In this document: in pieces, positions 53,688 through 62,753 of the stretch | How positions within the stretch are numbered: position 1 is the first letter of the stretch | Layout: every line of letters starts with the position of its first letter | Assembly (NCBI GenBank): GCA_017522255.1 | Contig: JAFWZP010000087.1 | Span: 42,064-106,063, forward strand | Length of the DNA stretch: 64,000 nt | Origin: Bacteroidales bacterium | GTDB lineage: Bacteria; Bacteroidota; Bacteroidia; Bacteroidales; P3 | Reading direction: 5' to 3' | Notes under the pieces: model-generated | Seen by the model: the letters and a program-made list of their open reading frames with translations, nothing else | Database searches by the model: none | What the model was told of the DNA's origin: nothing | Program-made: the position numbers and the translations under genes

Positions 53688-54323
53688 ATGAAAATGGATA
53701 ATAGTTTTTTATATAGAGGTCAAATGCAATTAATGCTACTTGTTGCTCATATAGAAACCGTGCTTGCTAGTCTCGAAGCTATTGAATGGTATCTATATAG
53801 CGACTACAACACTTTCGAAAGACTCACCATAATTCCTAATACTGATTTATATCACATTATGGATATTGAATACAAGACACATGGTATAGAGAATACCGAA
53901 ATAAATATTATATGGGAACCATCCATTGCACCCGGACATACTGCTATTCGAACTTCATTGAGCGATGGACGTTATACTCTTTCACATTGCTTGGCTAAGA
54001 ATGGCATTGATTGCTATAGATTTAATATCAATAATGATATATTACCCGCATACTTTTTTCATAGAATATCGCCCAACAAAGCTACCGAGCGTGTAGTTCA
54101 ATATATAAACGAGGGAGATAGGGCGGAGTTTTATCAAGAAGGGGTACTGTTGCCCTTCGAAAATAGTGAATATTACAGCCGTCGGAGAAAGAAAGACCGA
54201 ATAAATCCCGATATTATAGTTGAATACATGTCGGCATTAGGGTGGGACATCCTGGACGATAACTTTTGGAGAAGCAACAAAGAAGCCTACAAAGACACCC
54301 GAATATTTAAGGGAAATGAATAA
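53688..54323 (+). CDS. Unknown protein whose 3' end is duplicated downstream
   Basis: The 211-residue soluble protein (MKMDNSFLYRGQMQ or, from the next ATG, MDNSFLYRG) has no signal peptide and no motif that I recognise. A segment reads RIIEWEPSIAPGHT-like, IIWEPSIAPGHTAIRTS. Its importance lies in its context. The last 107 bp (54204-54310) recur at 55657-55763 with about 88% identity, and the final ~20 bp of that repeat recur again at 60745. It starts 34 bp after the efflux operon. Confidence 0.65.
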   Translation: MKMDNSFLYRGQMQLMLLVAHIETVLASLEAIEWYLYSDYNTFERLTIIPNTDLYHIMDIEYKTHGIENTEINIIWEPSIAPGHTAIRTSLSDGRYTLSHCLAKNGIDCYRFNINNDILPAYFFHRISPNKATERVVQYINEGDRAEFYQEGVLLPFENSEYYSRRRKKDRINPDIIVEYMSALGWDILDDNFWRSNKEAYKDTRIFKGNE

Positions 54324-54402
54324 CAAATTGGAATTATGTATTCTGCAATAAATACCATGATATGCCGTTATACAAAATGCTAAACTTAGAAGTAGAAATA
54401 AG

Positions 54403-55647
54403 ATGAAAGAAGTATTTGATTTGGTAAACCAAATGTCGCCATACCTATTGTTGGGATTTCTTTTGGCCGGTATTATGCACGCCTTTGTCCCACACAAGAT
54501 GTATAAAAACTATCTCAGCAAGAGTAATTTTCGTTCGGTGTTCAATGCCACATTGTTGGGTATTCCGTTGCCATTGTGTTCGTGCGGAGTTATACCCACA
54601 GCCATGTCGCTACGCAAAGAAGGTGCATCTAAAGGTGCAACGGTAGCTTTCCTTATAGCTACTCCACAAACGGGTATCGACTCCATAATAGCCACATTTT
54701 CTTTGCTTGGACTACCCTTTGCATTAATAAGACCGTTTGCAGCTCTCGTTACAGCTCTTTTTGGAGGCACTATGGTGAATTTGTTTTTAGAAAAAGATTT
54801 TGCCGATATTGCTATTCAACAAAATAATGAAGTTAAAGACAGTGAAACGCTTTCATTCGGAAGAAAGATTGTTTCGGCATTGCGTTATGCTTTTGTAGAT
54901 ATGATGCAGGATATAGGTAAATGGCTTATCTTGGGTTTGGTAGTAGCCGGACTTATCACCGTGTTTGTTCCCGAATCGTTCTTTGCACTCTTCGCCGATA
55001 GTTCATTGTTAAGTATGTTGGTGGTTTTGCTTTTTGCCATACCTATGTATTTATGTGCCACAGGGTCTATACCTATAGCTGTTACTCTTATGCTCAAAGG
55101 GCTAAGTCCGGGAACGGCATTGGTGTTGCTTATGGCCGGTCCGGCAATAAATTTTGCTTCAATATTGGTAGTTGGTAAGGTGCTGGGACGCAAAACATTG
55201 TTTATATATCTTGCCTCTATTATAATGGGCAGTATGCTTTTGGGTTTGGGTATTGATTATCTATTGCCACGTGAGTGGTTTACATCGGCCATTGCTCAGA
55301 TACACTCGTGCAACCATCATTCGGCAGATATTTTCAATATAATATGTACGGCGGCGATGTTTCTGCTACTTATCAATGCCATCATACTCAAATATCGAAA
55401 AAAAGATAAGCACTGTAGTGATTCATGCACCACAGAGCAATCCAATCAAGAAATGGTTGTGTATATAGACGGTATGCATTGTAACAACTGCAAGAATACT
55501 GTTGAGAAGAATATTCTTCAACTCGAAGGGGTGGAATCGGTAGAGATAGATTTGCAATCGGGCAAAGCTGTGATACATGGCTCCGCTTCGTTTGAAGCGG
55601 TAACAAAAACCATCAATGCTTTGGGATTTGAAGTGCGGGAACCGTAA
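54403..55647 (+). CDS. SO_0444-family heavy-metal permease with C-terminal HMA domain
   Basis: The 414-residue protein is a fusion. Residues ~1-330 form a DUF318/ArsP_1-type permease with eight or more helices and the motif GIPLPLCSCGVIPTAMSL, repeated in part as MYLCATGSIPIAVTLML. Residues ~347-412 are a heavy-metal-associated domain with the metal-binding motif GMHCNNCKNTVEKN. Members of this family export copper, zinc or other soft metals, and the HMA domain would present the ion. A His/Cys-rich linker (SCNHHSADI) adds further ligands. The gene sits between two copies of the duplicated gene end. Confidence 0.88.
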   Translation: MKEVFDLVNQMSPYLLLGFLLAGIMHAFVPHKMYKNYLSKSNFRSVFNATLLGIPLPLCSCGVIPTAMSLRKEGASKGATVAFLIATPQTGIDSIIATFSLLGLPFALIRPFAALVTALFGGTMVNLFLEKDFADIAIQQNNEVKDSETLSFGRKIVSALRYAFVDMMQDIGKWLILGLVVAGLITVFVPESFFALFADSSLLSMLVVLLFAIPMYLCATGSIPIAVTLMLKGLSPGTALVLLMAGPAINFASILVVGKVLGRKTLFIYLASIIMGSMLLGLGIDYLLPREWFTSAIAQIHSCNHHSADIFNIICTAAMFLLLINAIILKYRKKDKHCSDSCTTEQSNQEMVVYIDGMHCNNCKNTVEKNILQLEGVESVEIDLQSGKAVIHGSASFEAVTKTINALGFEVREP

Positions 55648-55656
55648 TAATCGAGG

Positions 55657-55778
55657 AATCCCAACCTTATAGCTGAATACATGTCGGCATTAGGTTAGGA
55701 CATCCTATACGATAACTTTTGTAGAAACGACAAAGAAGCCTGCAAAGACACTCGAATATTTAAGACTCCTTTTTAATG
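55657..55778 (+). pseudogene. Duplicated 3' fragment of the 53688 gene
   Basis: 55657-55763 matches 54204-54310 with 13 differences in 107 bp and no indel. In the original frame it reads GYISALG-like sequence, but a TGG codon has become TAG (GGT TAG GAC), so it is dead. After the shared end it continues to a new TAA at about 55776. It begins 10 bp after the permease stop, consistent with a recombination or integration boundary. Confidence 0.75.
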
Positions 55779-55795
55779 TACGAGATGTTAAATAC

Positions 55796-55832
55796 CACCT
55801 ATTTTGGTGGTAGCTTACCACCAAAATAGGTG
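55796..55832. promoter_or_regulatory. Perfect 17-bp inverted repeat
   Basis: CACCTATTTTGGTGGTA (55796-55812) is complementary to 55816-55832 with loop GCT. A decayed version, with only the left arm and inner part, lies at 60800-60830, and a left arm alone near 62990. No T-run follows on either strand, so it is probably not a simple terminator; it may mark a recombination site. Confidence 0.6.
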
Positions 55833-55882
55833 TGTGCTATTAACGGTTTTCATTTTGGTTTGGAATCTACAATGAGGTAAGA

Positions 55883-55913
55883 TTGTTTTATTCAGAAAAA
55901 AAATGTATATTTG
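55883..55913 (+). promoter_or_regulatory. Promoter of the restriction-modification gene
   Basis: TTG at 55883-55885 and TATATTTG at 55906-55913 with 20-bp spacing. It covers the codons of the longest possible frame and so places the start at 55969 or later. Confidence 0.65.
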
Positions 55914-55968
55914 CAAAGTATTTTGGAAACTATTTTGCTTATTGCAAAATGCTAAAAACAATAGTATT

Positions 55969-58900
55969 ATGAATAGTATTATGAAGTATAAAGAGCATAT
56001 TTTAGCAATGAAATTTGTTCCAAAAAACGGAACGAATGGCATTTATCATAAAATATATGTTGATTATGCCATAGAGATTGACATTAAAAAACAAAGCATT
56101 AACTACGGTAGTGCCATTACTGCCGAAAGTAAGACTACACAGAATTTTTCACAACCCGAAAATTTTGTGGTGCTTGAGTGTGTTGATAGACTTCTTACCA
56201 AGGGATATAAGCCTCAAAACATAGTTCTTGAAAAGACTTGGCCATCTGGGCATGGTACATCAGGGCGATTGGACATTTGTGTTAATCGCGAAGATGGAAC
56301 ACCATATATGCTTATCGAATGCAAGACATTTGGCAAGGAGTACAATAAGGAGTTGGCGCGAATCCGTAAGGATGGTGGTCAGCTATTCACATATTTCCAA
56401 TTATCTGGCAGCAAGGCTGATGTGCTAATGTTGTACGCATCAGAATTGAAAGGCAATAAGTTTGTATATGTAAATGAGATTATCAAGATTGAAGATGATT
56501 ATCGCAATGGTGATGTTAAGGATATTTATGAGAAATGGAATAAGCTCACCAAAGATAACGGTATCTTTGATTCTTGGGTGCAACCATATAATTTCCAGAG
56601 CAAGGCGTTAACAAAGGAACAATTAAAGGAAATTAAAGCAGAAGATTCAAGCTTTATCTTCAACCGTTTCCTTGAAATTCTGCGTCATAATGTAGTATCA
56701 GATAAGGGAAATGCTTTCAATAAGATCTTCACACTCTTCTTATGCAAGGTATATGACGAAACTACTACAGATGATGGTGAAGAATTAAGATTCCAATGGC
56801 TTGAAGGCCGAGACAATCATGTAGATTTCCAACTTCGCTTAACAGACCTTTATAGCAAAGGTATGAAGAAGTTCTTAGATAGAACTGTTAGCGACTTTAA
56901 TGACGATGATTTTAACAAGCGGTGTGCAAGTCTTACAGCAGAAACAAAAGAGTTTCTGCGCAAGGAGGTAAACAAACTCCGTCTTGAAAAGAATAACGAG
57001 TTTGCGATTAAGGAAGTGTATGATAGTGCCTCTTTTGAAGAGAATGCGAAAGTAGTAAAAGAGGTTGTAGAGTTAATTCAGGGATATAGAATCCGATACA
57101 ATAAGAGACAACAGTATCTATCAGACTTCTTCGAGTTACTTCTTACTACTGGTCTCAAACAAGAGGCTGGACAGTATTTCACACCTGTACCTATTGCACA
57201 ATTTATCATTAAGAGTCTTCCGTTGGATTCTATTATGGCAGATAAACTATCTCGTAAGGATGGTGAGATTCTTCCATATATGATTGACTATGCATCAGGT
57301 AGCGGCCATTTTATCACAGAGTTTATGCACGAAATACAGGACATCATAAATGGCTGTGATACTTCTAAGTATATTGAAGAGACAAGAAACCATCTTGACA
57401 ATTGGCAAAAGAGCCACTTCGGTTGGGCGACAGACTACGTATATGGTATTGAAAAGGATTATCGACTTGTAAAAGTTGGTAAGGTTGGATGCTATTTGCA
57501 CGGTGACGGTTTGGCTAATGTTATCCTCAGTGATGGACTTGCTAATTTTTGCAATAACAAAGAATATAAGGGAAAATTACGCAAGCAAACTAATGATGGT
57601 CAAAAGGACAATCAGCAGTTCGATATAGTATTGAGTAACCCTCCATATTCTGTCTCATCATTCCGCCAAACAACTCGTGACTATTATACAGAGCAAGATT
57701 TTGAGTTGTATAATTCATTGACTGATAATAGTTCTGAAATAGAGTGTCTGTTTATTGAGCGTACAAAACAGTTGCTTAAAGATGGAGGTATTGCAGGCGT
57801 TATTCTTCCAAGTTCAATATTGAGCAACTCGGGCATATATACAAAGGCTCGTGAGATTATATTGCAATACTTTGATATAGTTGCAATAGCAGAGTTGGGA
57901 AGCAATACCTTTATGGCTACCAACACAAATACTGTTATTCTATTCCTCCGCCGTAGAGATAATTATTTTGCAGCCAACACAAAGAATGCTGTTGATACTT
58001 ATTTCCGCACATTAAATGATGTTACTATCAACGGTATAGAAACTCCGGCCTCAAAATATGTATCACATGTTTGGGAGGGTCTTGATTATGCAGACTATGT
58101 TACATTGTTACAAAAATTGCCCAATGACAAGGTTAAGGCACACGAAATATATGCAGAGTATAAAAAGAAAATCTCTGCAAAGAGTGACACTAAGTTATAT
58201 GAGACTATCTTAAATATAGAGGCTGAAAAGCTTTTATACTTTGTTTTGGCATATCCTCAAAAGGTTGTTATTGTCAAGAGCGGAGAAAAAGATGTAGAAA
58301 AACGCTTTTTAGGCTATGAGTTCTCAAATCGTCGAGGCAACGAGGGAATCCATGCCATTCAGAGAGGCAAGAATATAGATGAGTGCACTAAACTCTTTGA
58401 TGCTAATAGCTATGACAATCCAGATAAAGCCAGTACTTATGTGTATAAAGCCTTTAAGGGTGACCATTCATTGCCAATAACAGGAAATATGCAACAGCAT
58501 ATTTCTCGTGCATTATTGATTGATATGCTTAGCTTTGACAGAGATTTATTTGAAAAGAATATATCTTTAGTAACAAAAAAAAAAGCAGCATTTAATACAC
58601 GATGGAGTCTACAACCAATAGGAAATTTGTGCCATATATACCAACCTCAAACAATTGCAAAAAATGTTATAACCCAAGAGGGCAAATATAAAGTATATGG
58701 AGCAAATGGAATTATAGGTTATTATGACAAATTCAACCATGAAAATGAGGAGGTTGCATTAACATGCCGTGGAGCAACTTGTGGTTGTGTTAATTATACT
58801 GAACCACAAAGTTGGATTACAGGGAATGCAATGGTAATTACTCCTCAAAGCGAAGTAGTTTGCAAGCAATTTTTATACAATCTATTGGTTAGTACCAATT

Positions 58901-59649
58901 TAAAAAATATAGGAATTATTACAGGAACTGCTCAGCCTCAAATTACAAGAGAAAATATAGCTCCATTCAAAATCCCTGTTCCTCCTATTGATATTCAGAA
59001 ACAGATTGTTGAGGAAATTGGCAAGGTTGATAAGTCGGTTTCTGATTCTATGTTGCGGATTGATAAGTATGAAAGTGATATAGAGAGTTTGCTATCATCA
59101 TTAAGATTTGCAGATAGTACGCTAAATGCTATTGCCCCATTTGCTACTAAGTCTATTAAGTATAGCGACATAGAGTCTGAAACATATATTACAACTGATA
59201 ATATGCTTCAGAACAAATTGGGCGTTCTTCCGTTTGAAGGGATTGCAAATATATCATCTATCACGGAATATAAGCCAGAGGATATATTGATTTCAAATAT
59301 TCGTCCGTATCTTAAAAAGATTTGGTTTGCAGATAAAGAAGGCGGCTGCTCAAAAGATGTTCTTGTGCTTAGGTCTGCCGATGCGAATAAATATCTTCCT
59401 AAGTATATCTTCTATATGCTTCGTAGAGATGCCTTCTTTGACTATGTGATGGAGGGTAAAAAGGGTATTAAGATGCCACGAGGCAACAAGGAGGATATAA
59501 TGAAGTACAAAATCCCGATGCCTAATATTGATGAACAAAAACGCATTGTAGCCCAGATAGAGGCATTGGAATTAGAGATTACTAAGGCTCGCACTTTGAT
59601 AGAAAGTGCAGCGAATGAGAAACAAGCGATACTTGATAAATATTTATAA
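55969..59649 (+). CDS. Single-polypeptide restriction-modification enzyme (nuclease, N6-adenine methylase and specificity domains)
   Basis: From ATG 55969 the protein has 1226 residues. An N-terminal PD-(D/E)XK nuclease shows Asp102 in SGRLDICVN and Glu117-x-Lys119 in YMLIECKTFG. A helical linker is followed by an N6-adenine methylase with SAM motif DYASGSGHFITEF (~439) and catalytic NPPYS (~556). The C-terminus (~870-1226) holds two HsdS-type target recognition halves separated by helices (VPPIDIQKQIVEEIGKV and MPNIDEQKRIVAQIEAL). This is the layout of type IIG/type I-fusion enzymes that methylate and cut from one chain. A membrane protein gene follows after 2 bp. Confidence 0.9.
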   Translation: MNSIMKYKEHILAMKFVPKNGTNGIYHKIYVDYAIEIDIKKQSINYGSAITAESKTTQNFSQPENFVVLECVDRLLTKGYKPQNIVLEKTWPSGHGTSGRLDICVNREDGTPYMLIECKTFGKEYNKELARIRKDGGQLFTYFQLSGSKADVLMLYASELKGNKFVYVNEIIKIEDDYRNGDVKDIYEKWNKLTKDNGIFDSWVQPYNFQSKALTKEQLKEIKAEDSSFIFNRFLEILRHNVVSDKGNAFNKIFTLFLCKVYDETTTDDGEELRFQWLEGRDNHVDFQLRLTDLYSKGMKKFLDRTVSDFNDDDFNKRCASLTAETKEFLRKEVNKLRLEKNNEFAIKEVYDSASFEENAKVVKEVVELIQGYRIRYNKRQQYLSDFFELLLTTGLKQEAGQYFTPVPIAQFIIKSLPLDSIMADKLSRKDGEILPYMIDYASGSGHFITEFMHEIQDIINGCDTSKYIEETRNHLDNWQKSHFGWATDYVYGIEKDYRLVKVGKVGCYLHGDGLANVILSDGLANFCNNKEYKGKLRKQTNDGQKDNQQFDIVLSNPPYSVSSFRQTTRDYYTEQDFELYNSLTDNSSEIECLFIERTKQLLKDGGIAGVILPSSILSNSGIYTKAREIILQYFDIVAIAELGSNTFMATNTNTVILFLRRRDNYFAANTKNAVDTYFRTLNDVTINGIETPASKYVSHVWEGLDYADYVTLLQKLPNDKVKAHEIYAEYKKKISAKSDTKLYETILNIEAEKLLYFVLAYPQKVVIVKSGEKDVEKRFLGYEFSNRRGNEGIHAIQRGKNIDECTKLFDANSYDNPDKASTYVYKAFKGDHSLPITGNMQQHISRALLIDMLSFDRDLFEKNISLVTKKKAAFNTRWSLQPIGNLCHIYQPQTIAKNVITQEGKYKVYGANGIIGYYDKFNHENEEVALTCRGATCGCVNYTEPQSWITGNAMVITPQSEVVCKQFLYNLLVSTNLKNIGIITGTAQPQITRENIAPFKIPVPPIDIQKQIVEEIGKVDKSVSDSMLRIDKYESDIESLLSSLRFADSTLNAIAPFATKSIKYSDIESETYITTDNMLQNKLGVLPFEGIANISSITEYKPEDILISNIRPYLKKIWFADKEGGCSKDVLVLRSADANKYLPKYIFYMLRRDAFFDYVMEGKKGIKMPRGNKEDIMKYKIPMPNIDEQKRIVAQIEALELEITKARTLIESAANEKQAILDKYL

Positions 59650-59651
59650 TT

Positions 59652-60488
59652 ATGGAAACAGCAAATACGATACAAGAAACATATAATATTTGGAGTTGGT
59701 TGTTGCCACTTATCAGTGGAGCCGTAGGTGCCTTAATAGGTACTTATGGAGGTTCTTATTTTTTGCATTGGAAGCAAGAAAAGAAAATCAAAAATGTTCG
59801 CTCTATGGCTGTTAAAGCATTAAATATTTTCAAAGAGTATGCTCAGCAGAAGAAAAGTTATGCAGAGACTACAAATGAATTTAATACTAAACTTAGCATT
59901 TCTGAGAAACGAGCAGTTGTAGTAGCTTTGCATAAACTTGGAGTACCATTTGAGACTCCAACAAAGGATACTTTTGATATTAAGAATATAAGATTCAAAG
60001 ACATCGTAATAGATAAGGATGAAATTTCTGCTATGATTGTGCAAATCAACAAGGGTAATTGTGATAATCATTTCTTTACAGATATTGAATCATATTTTAC
60101 TTCAAACTTACGACTTAACGCAGTGAGAAATGTTGGTAAGAAATATGTTGAGGAGGTGCACGCAAAAAGTTATATTGAAAAAGAAAATCCAAATACAATT
60201 ATAAATCCATCAGATTGGTCTAAACAGTTTACTCCAGGTGAACTTCAAACGATATTGGTACTAAGAACACAATTGGCCAATACCGACTATTTCTCTCAAA
60301 ATGGACAAGCAGATTCTAAGAAGATTAAAGATTTGATTAGAGAAATAGAAATAGGTTTGTGGGATAATTATCTTTTCTATGACTATGAATCTTTTACAAA
60401 TATTAGAGCCCAGCATAATTTGGCAAATGTGGTGCAAAATATGATAATGATTAACCAACAAACTATTAATAAGGAAGATTCTATTTAA
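59652..60488 (+). CDS. Single-pass membrane protein paired with the restriction enzyme
   Basis: The 278-residue protein has one N-terminal transmembrane helix (WLLPLISGAVGALIGTYGG). A basic stretch (LHWKQEKKIKNVR) and a mainly helical cytoplasmic domain follow. I do not recognise the family. It begins 2 bp after the stop of the restriction-modification gene, so the two are almost certainly co-transcribed; a link to phage defence is inferred only from this. It is flanked on the right by the small ORF at 60516. Confidence 0.75.
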   Translation: METANTIQETYNIWSWLLPLISGAVGALIGTYGGSYFLHWKQEKKIKNVRSMAVKALNIFKEYAQQKKSYAETTNEFNTKLSISEKRAVVVALHKLGVPFETPTKDTFDIKNIRFKDIVIDKDEISAMIVQINKGNCDNHFFTDIESYFTSNLRLNAVRNVGKKYVEEVHAKSYIEKENPNTIINPSDWSKQFTPGELQTILVLRTQLANTDYFSQNGQADSKKIKDLIREIEIGLWDNYLFYDYESFTNIRAQHNLANVVQNMIMINQQTINKEDSI

Positions 60489-60515
60489 TAATAGAGATAA
60501 ATAAGCAAGAAATAC

Positions 60516-60623
60516 ATGGCAGTAGCGATTGAATATAAGGTATTGGCAGGTATGAATGAAGTTGCAAATAAATTACCGTCAATAATAAAAGAAAGAAATG
60601 CTATTCGATGTTTCGATTCATAG
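60516..60623 (+). CDS. Short ORF, possible truncated gene
   Basis: A 35-codon frame (MAVAIEYKVLAGMNEVANKL to CFDS) starts 27 bp after the membrane protein gene. The composition looks coding, but no family is recognisable. It may be the remaining 5' end of a third operon gene cut off by the rearrangement that brought in repeat C at 60745. The stretch 60624-60744 shows nothing else. Confidence 0.35.
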   Translation: MAVAIEYKVLAGMNEVANKLPSIIKERNAIRCFDS

Positions 60624-60744
60624 ATGCTAGTTTATACAAGACTTGTTATGAAAGCTAGTAAAAAAGATGAAATGTTTTCATGATACCTATAGTATATTGC
60701 AAATATTTCTTGAACAATAATATGTAAAGAATAAATACTATGTA

Positions 60745-60824
60745 GCAAAGACACTCGAATATTTAAGACTCCTTTTAATGTACGAGATGTTAAATACCAC
60801 CTATTTTGGTGGTAGCTTACCACC
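60745..60824. repeat. Direct repeat copy C bounding the restriction module
   Basis: It matches 55742-55822 almost perfectly (one T missing in a T-run). It contains the last ~20 bp of the duplicated gene end, a spacer and the left part of the 17-bp inverted repeat. The two copies bracket the restriction-modification module of about 4.9 kb. Confidence 0.85.
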
Positions 60825-60963
60825 TTTTTCGGTGTGTACTAATAATGCTAGATAGTTGTAATTAGGGTTTGGGATAGATTGTATCTAGCCTCCTATAAAG
60901 CATTACTGAGAAGTGTACTACGTTTTTCTGAGCCAAAGTCTCGCATTTTGAGAGGGAAATAAC

Positions 60964-61006
60964 TTTCGTAGTGTCAGTACGGCATATTCGTACTGACACT
61001 ACGAAA
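60964..61006. repeat. Perfect 18-bp inverted repeat
   Basis: TTTCGTAGTGTCAGTACG (60964-60981) pairs with 60989-61006 around GCATATT. The arms repeat CGTA cores 22 bp apart, so it may be the palindromic centre of another phased array. Confidence 0.75.
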
Positions 61007-61102
61007 ATCATCCGTCCCACAAAAACGCAACTCTCTTCTCAGTTAATTCCCTTGCCGTTCTCCGTTAAGTTGGCTTTCAGCTTAGAGGGAAGGTTGTTTT
61101 GG

Positions 61103-61160
61103 GAAGTAATAGATCTCCGTTGAGAAGTAATAGATCCCAGCTGAGAAGTAATAGATCTCT
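61103..61160. repeat. Phased array VII: GAAGTAATAGATC every 21 bp
   Basis: Units start at 61103, 61124 and 61145. A diverged equivalent with GAAAT cores at 62717 and 62738 (21 bp) precedes the second copy of the 101-bp repeat. Confidence 0.75.
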
Positions 61161-61261
61161 AAACCATCTTCAGTGTAAATCGAAAAATGTTTTAGACATT
61201 TATGTATTGTAGTGCTATCGGTAAGCACTTGCAAATATTATGGTTTACGAATTGACTAAAT
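61161..61261. repeat. 101-bp direct repeat, left copy
   Basis: This sequence (from AAACCATCTTCAGTGTAAAT to GAATTGACTAAAT) recurs with no visible difference at 62754-62854. It ends 8 bp before the stop codon of the ATPase gene. Confidence 0.9.
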
Positions 61262-61268
61262 GATATTT

Positions 61269-62408
61269 CTACAACATCGCCGATGTAGTATCCACAAACT
61301 CTACATAATTATCGGGTGATATCACCTTAAAGTCGGTATTGGGATAATTATCAATAAAAGTTTTTGGCAATTTTGCCTTCTTCTTAGTGTTCCACTTAAA
61401 CTCAAACGCCGTCAACCTGCCATCTTGCTCTTCTATCAAATCCACCTCTTGCTGTTGCTGAGTTCGCCAAAAATACATTTGGGCATAACTTCGGCTATAG
61501 GAATTTCGCTTTATCCGTTCGCTTACCATCATGTTTTCCCATAGCATACCCACATCGTCCCTCAATTCCAATGGTGCAAAATTGGACAACAATGCATTAC
61601 GTATTCCATTGTCGTAGAAATAAATCTTTCGGCCTCGCTTTATCTCTCTACGCAAATTACTGCTATATGCCGGCAAACGAAATACCACAAAACATTTCTC
61701 CAACAAATCGATATAGCTTTCTACAGTGGCTTTGTCGACCCCTACAGTTCGTGAAAGTTCGTTGTACGACACCTCGCTACCTATCTGTAATGCCAAGGCT
61801 CGCACAAGTTTTTGCAGCACCTCGGGTTTCTTCACCCCACGGTATTCCAACAAATCGCGATACAAATAATTATTTGCCAAGTTTACAAGAATACGTTTGG
61901 CATCGCCCGGTGTTGTTACCACTTCGGGATAAAGACCATATATCATACGTTGTTCCAACAGCCGTTTTTCCTCACGTGGCGACGTATGTTGCATAAGTTC
62001 TGCCAACGACAATGGGAACAAATTATACTCTATAAGCCTACCGGTAGCAGGCTCGTTAATATCATTGGCAAGAGTTAGCGACGACGACCCTGTAACCAAT
62101 ATTTGCATAGGCAACTTAAGATCGGCAAGCATCTTTAGCGACAAACCAATGTTTTTGGCACGCTGTGCCTCGTCTATTATCACTACTTCATGGTTCCCCA
62201 TAAGCTGCCTAAGCTCGGTAGATGTTTTGTTTTCCAAATCCGAACGGTCGTCATAATTATCACAATTCAGCCTCAAAACATTCGAACTGCCACTTACAAC
62301 ACTATCAAACAATGTGGTTTTGCCCACTTGGCGTGCACCCATAAGGACTATTATTTTTCCTCTACCAAAGTCATTTTCAACAAGTTGTTCTATTATTCGA
62401 TGTATCAT
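61269..62408 (-). CDS. AAA-family ATPase with DUF4143 domain
   Basis: The 379-residue protein has a Walker A motif (VLMGARQVGKTTL), Walker B (EVVIIDEAQRAKNIG) and sensor-like TGSSSLTLA. These are followed by a C-terminal DUF4143 domain with a PD-(D/E)XK-like core (YFWRTQQQQEVDLIEEQDG and FEFKWNTKKKAK). The family (AAA_14/DUF4143) is widespread in Bacteroidota and archaea; its cellular role is not settled, and nuclease or toxin-like functions have been suggested. The gene is enclosed by the 101-bp direct repeats and has no operon partner. Confidence 0.9.
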   Translation of the reverse strand: MIHRIIEQLVENDFGRGKIIVLMGARQVGKTTLFDSVVSGSSNVLRLNCDNYDDRSDLENKTSTELRQLMGNHEVVIIDEAQRAKNIGLSLKMLADLKLPMQILVTGSSSLTLANDINEPATGRLIEYNLFPLSLAELMQHTSPREEKRLLEQRMIYGLYPEVVTTPGDAKRILVNLANNYLYRDLLEYRGVKKPEVLQKLVRALALQIGSEVSYNELSRTVGVDKATVESYIDLLEKCFVVFRLPAYSSNLRREIKRGRKIYFYDNGIRNALLSNFAPLELRDDVGMLWENMMVSERIKRNSYSRSYAQMYFWRTQQQQEVDLIEEQDGRLTAFEFKWNTKKKAKLPKTFIDNYPNTDFKVISPDNYVEFVDTTSAML

Positions 62409-62472
62409 ATCCCTATTATTTTATATTGCAAAGATACGTAATATTTCGCATATAACAACAAAAAAACATAAG

Positions 62473-62546
62473 ATTTGGGGATTATATTCCCCAAATCTAT
62501 ATATAATTTAGGGAATACAGTCCCCAAATTCATATTTAATTTGGGG
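62473..62546. repeat. Hairpin repeats with GGGGATT/AATCCCC cores
   Basis: GATTTGGGGAT pairs with ATTCCCCAAATC at 62473-62498. AGGGAATACAGTCCCC and AATTTGGGGATTTG follow at about 33-bp steps. It lies upstream of the ATPase gene on its 5' side and may belong to the phased-array class with a longer period. Confidence 0.55.
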
Positions 62547-62753
62547 ATTTGACATATAAAAAGAGTCCTTTTGAAGTATCCGGAATAAGTTTTTTTGATG
62601 GTTATAATTCGTGGTGCAAGACCTAAAATCATAAGCAATTTCTAGGAATTATCCTATAGTTCCTCAAAATCTAATGCCAACAGCAATCTTTCGGTTTAGA
62701 GGGAACTCTGTTTTGAGAAATTACACTTCCCTAGTAAGAAATAACCTTTCCCA

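Noticed and set aside
55903..55968. Longer N-terminus for the restriction enzyme
   Set aside because: The codons overlap the -7 box at 55906-55913, so they would not be in the transcript as a start.
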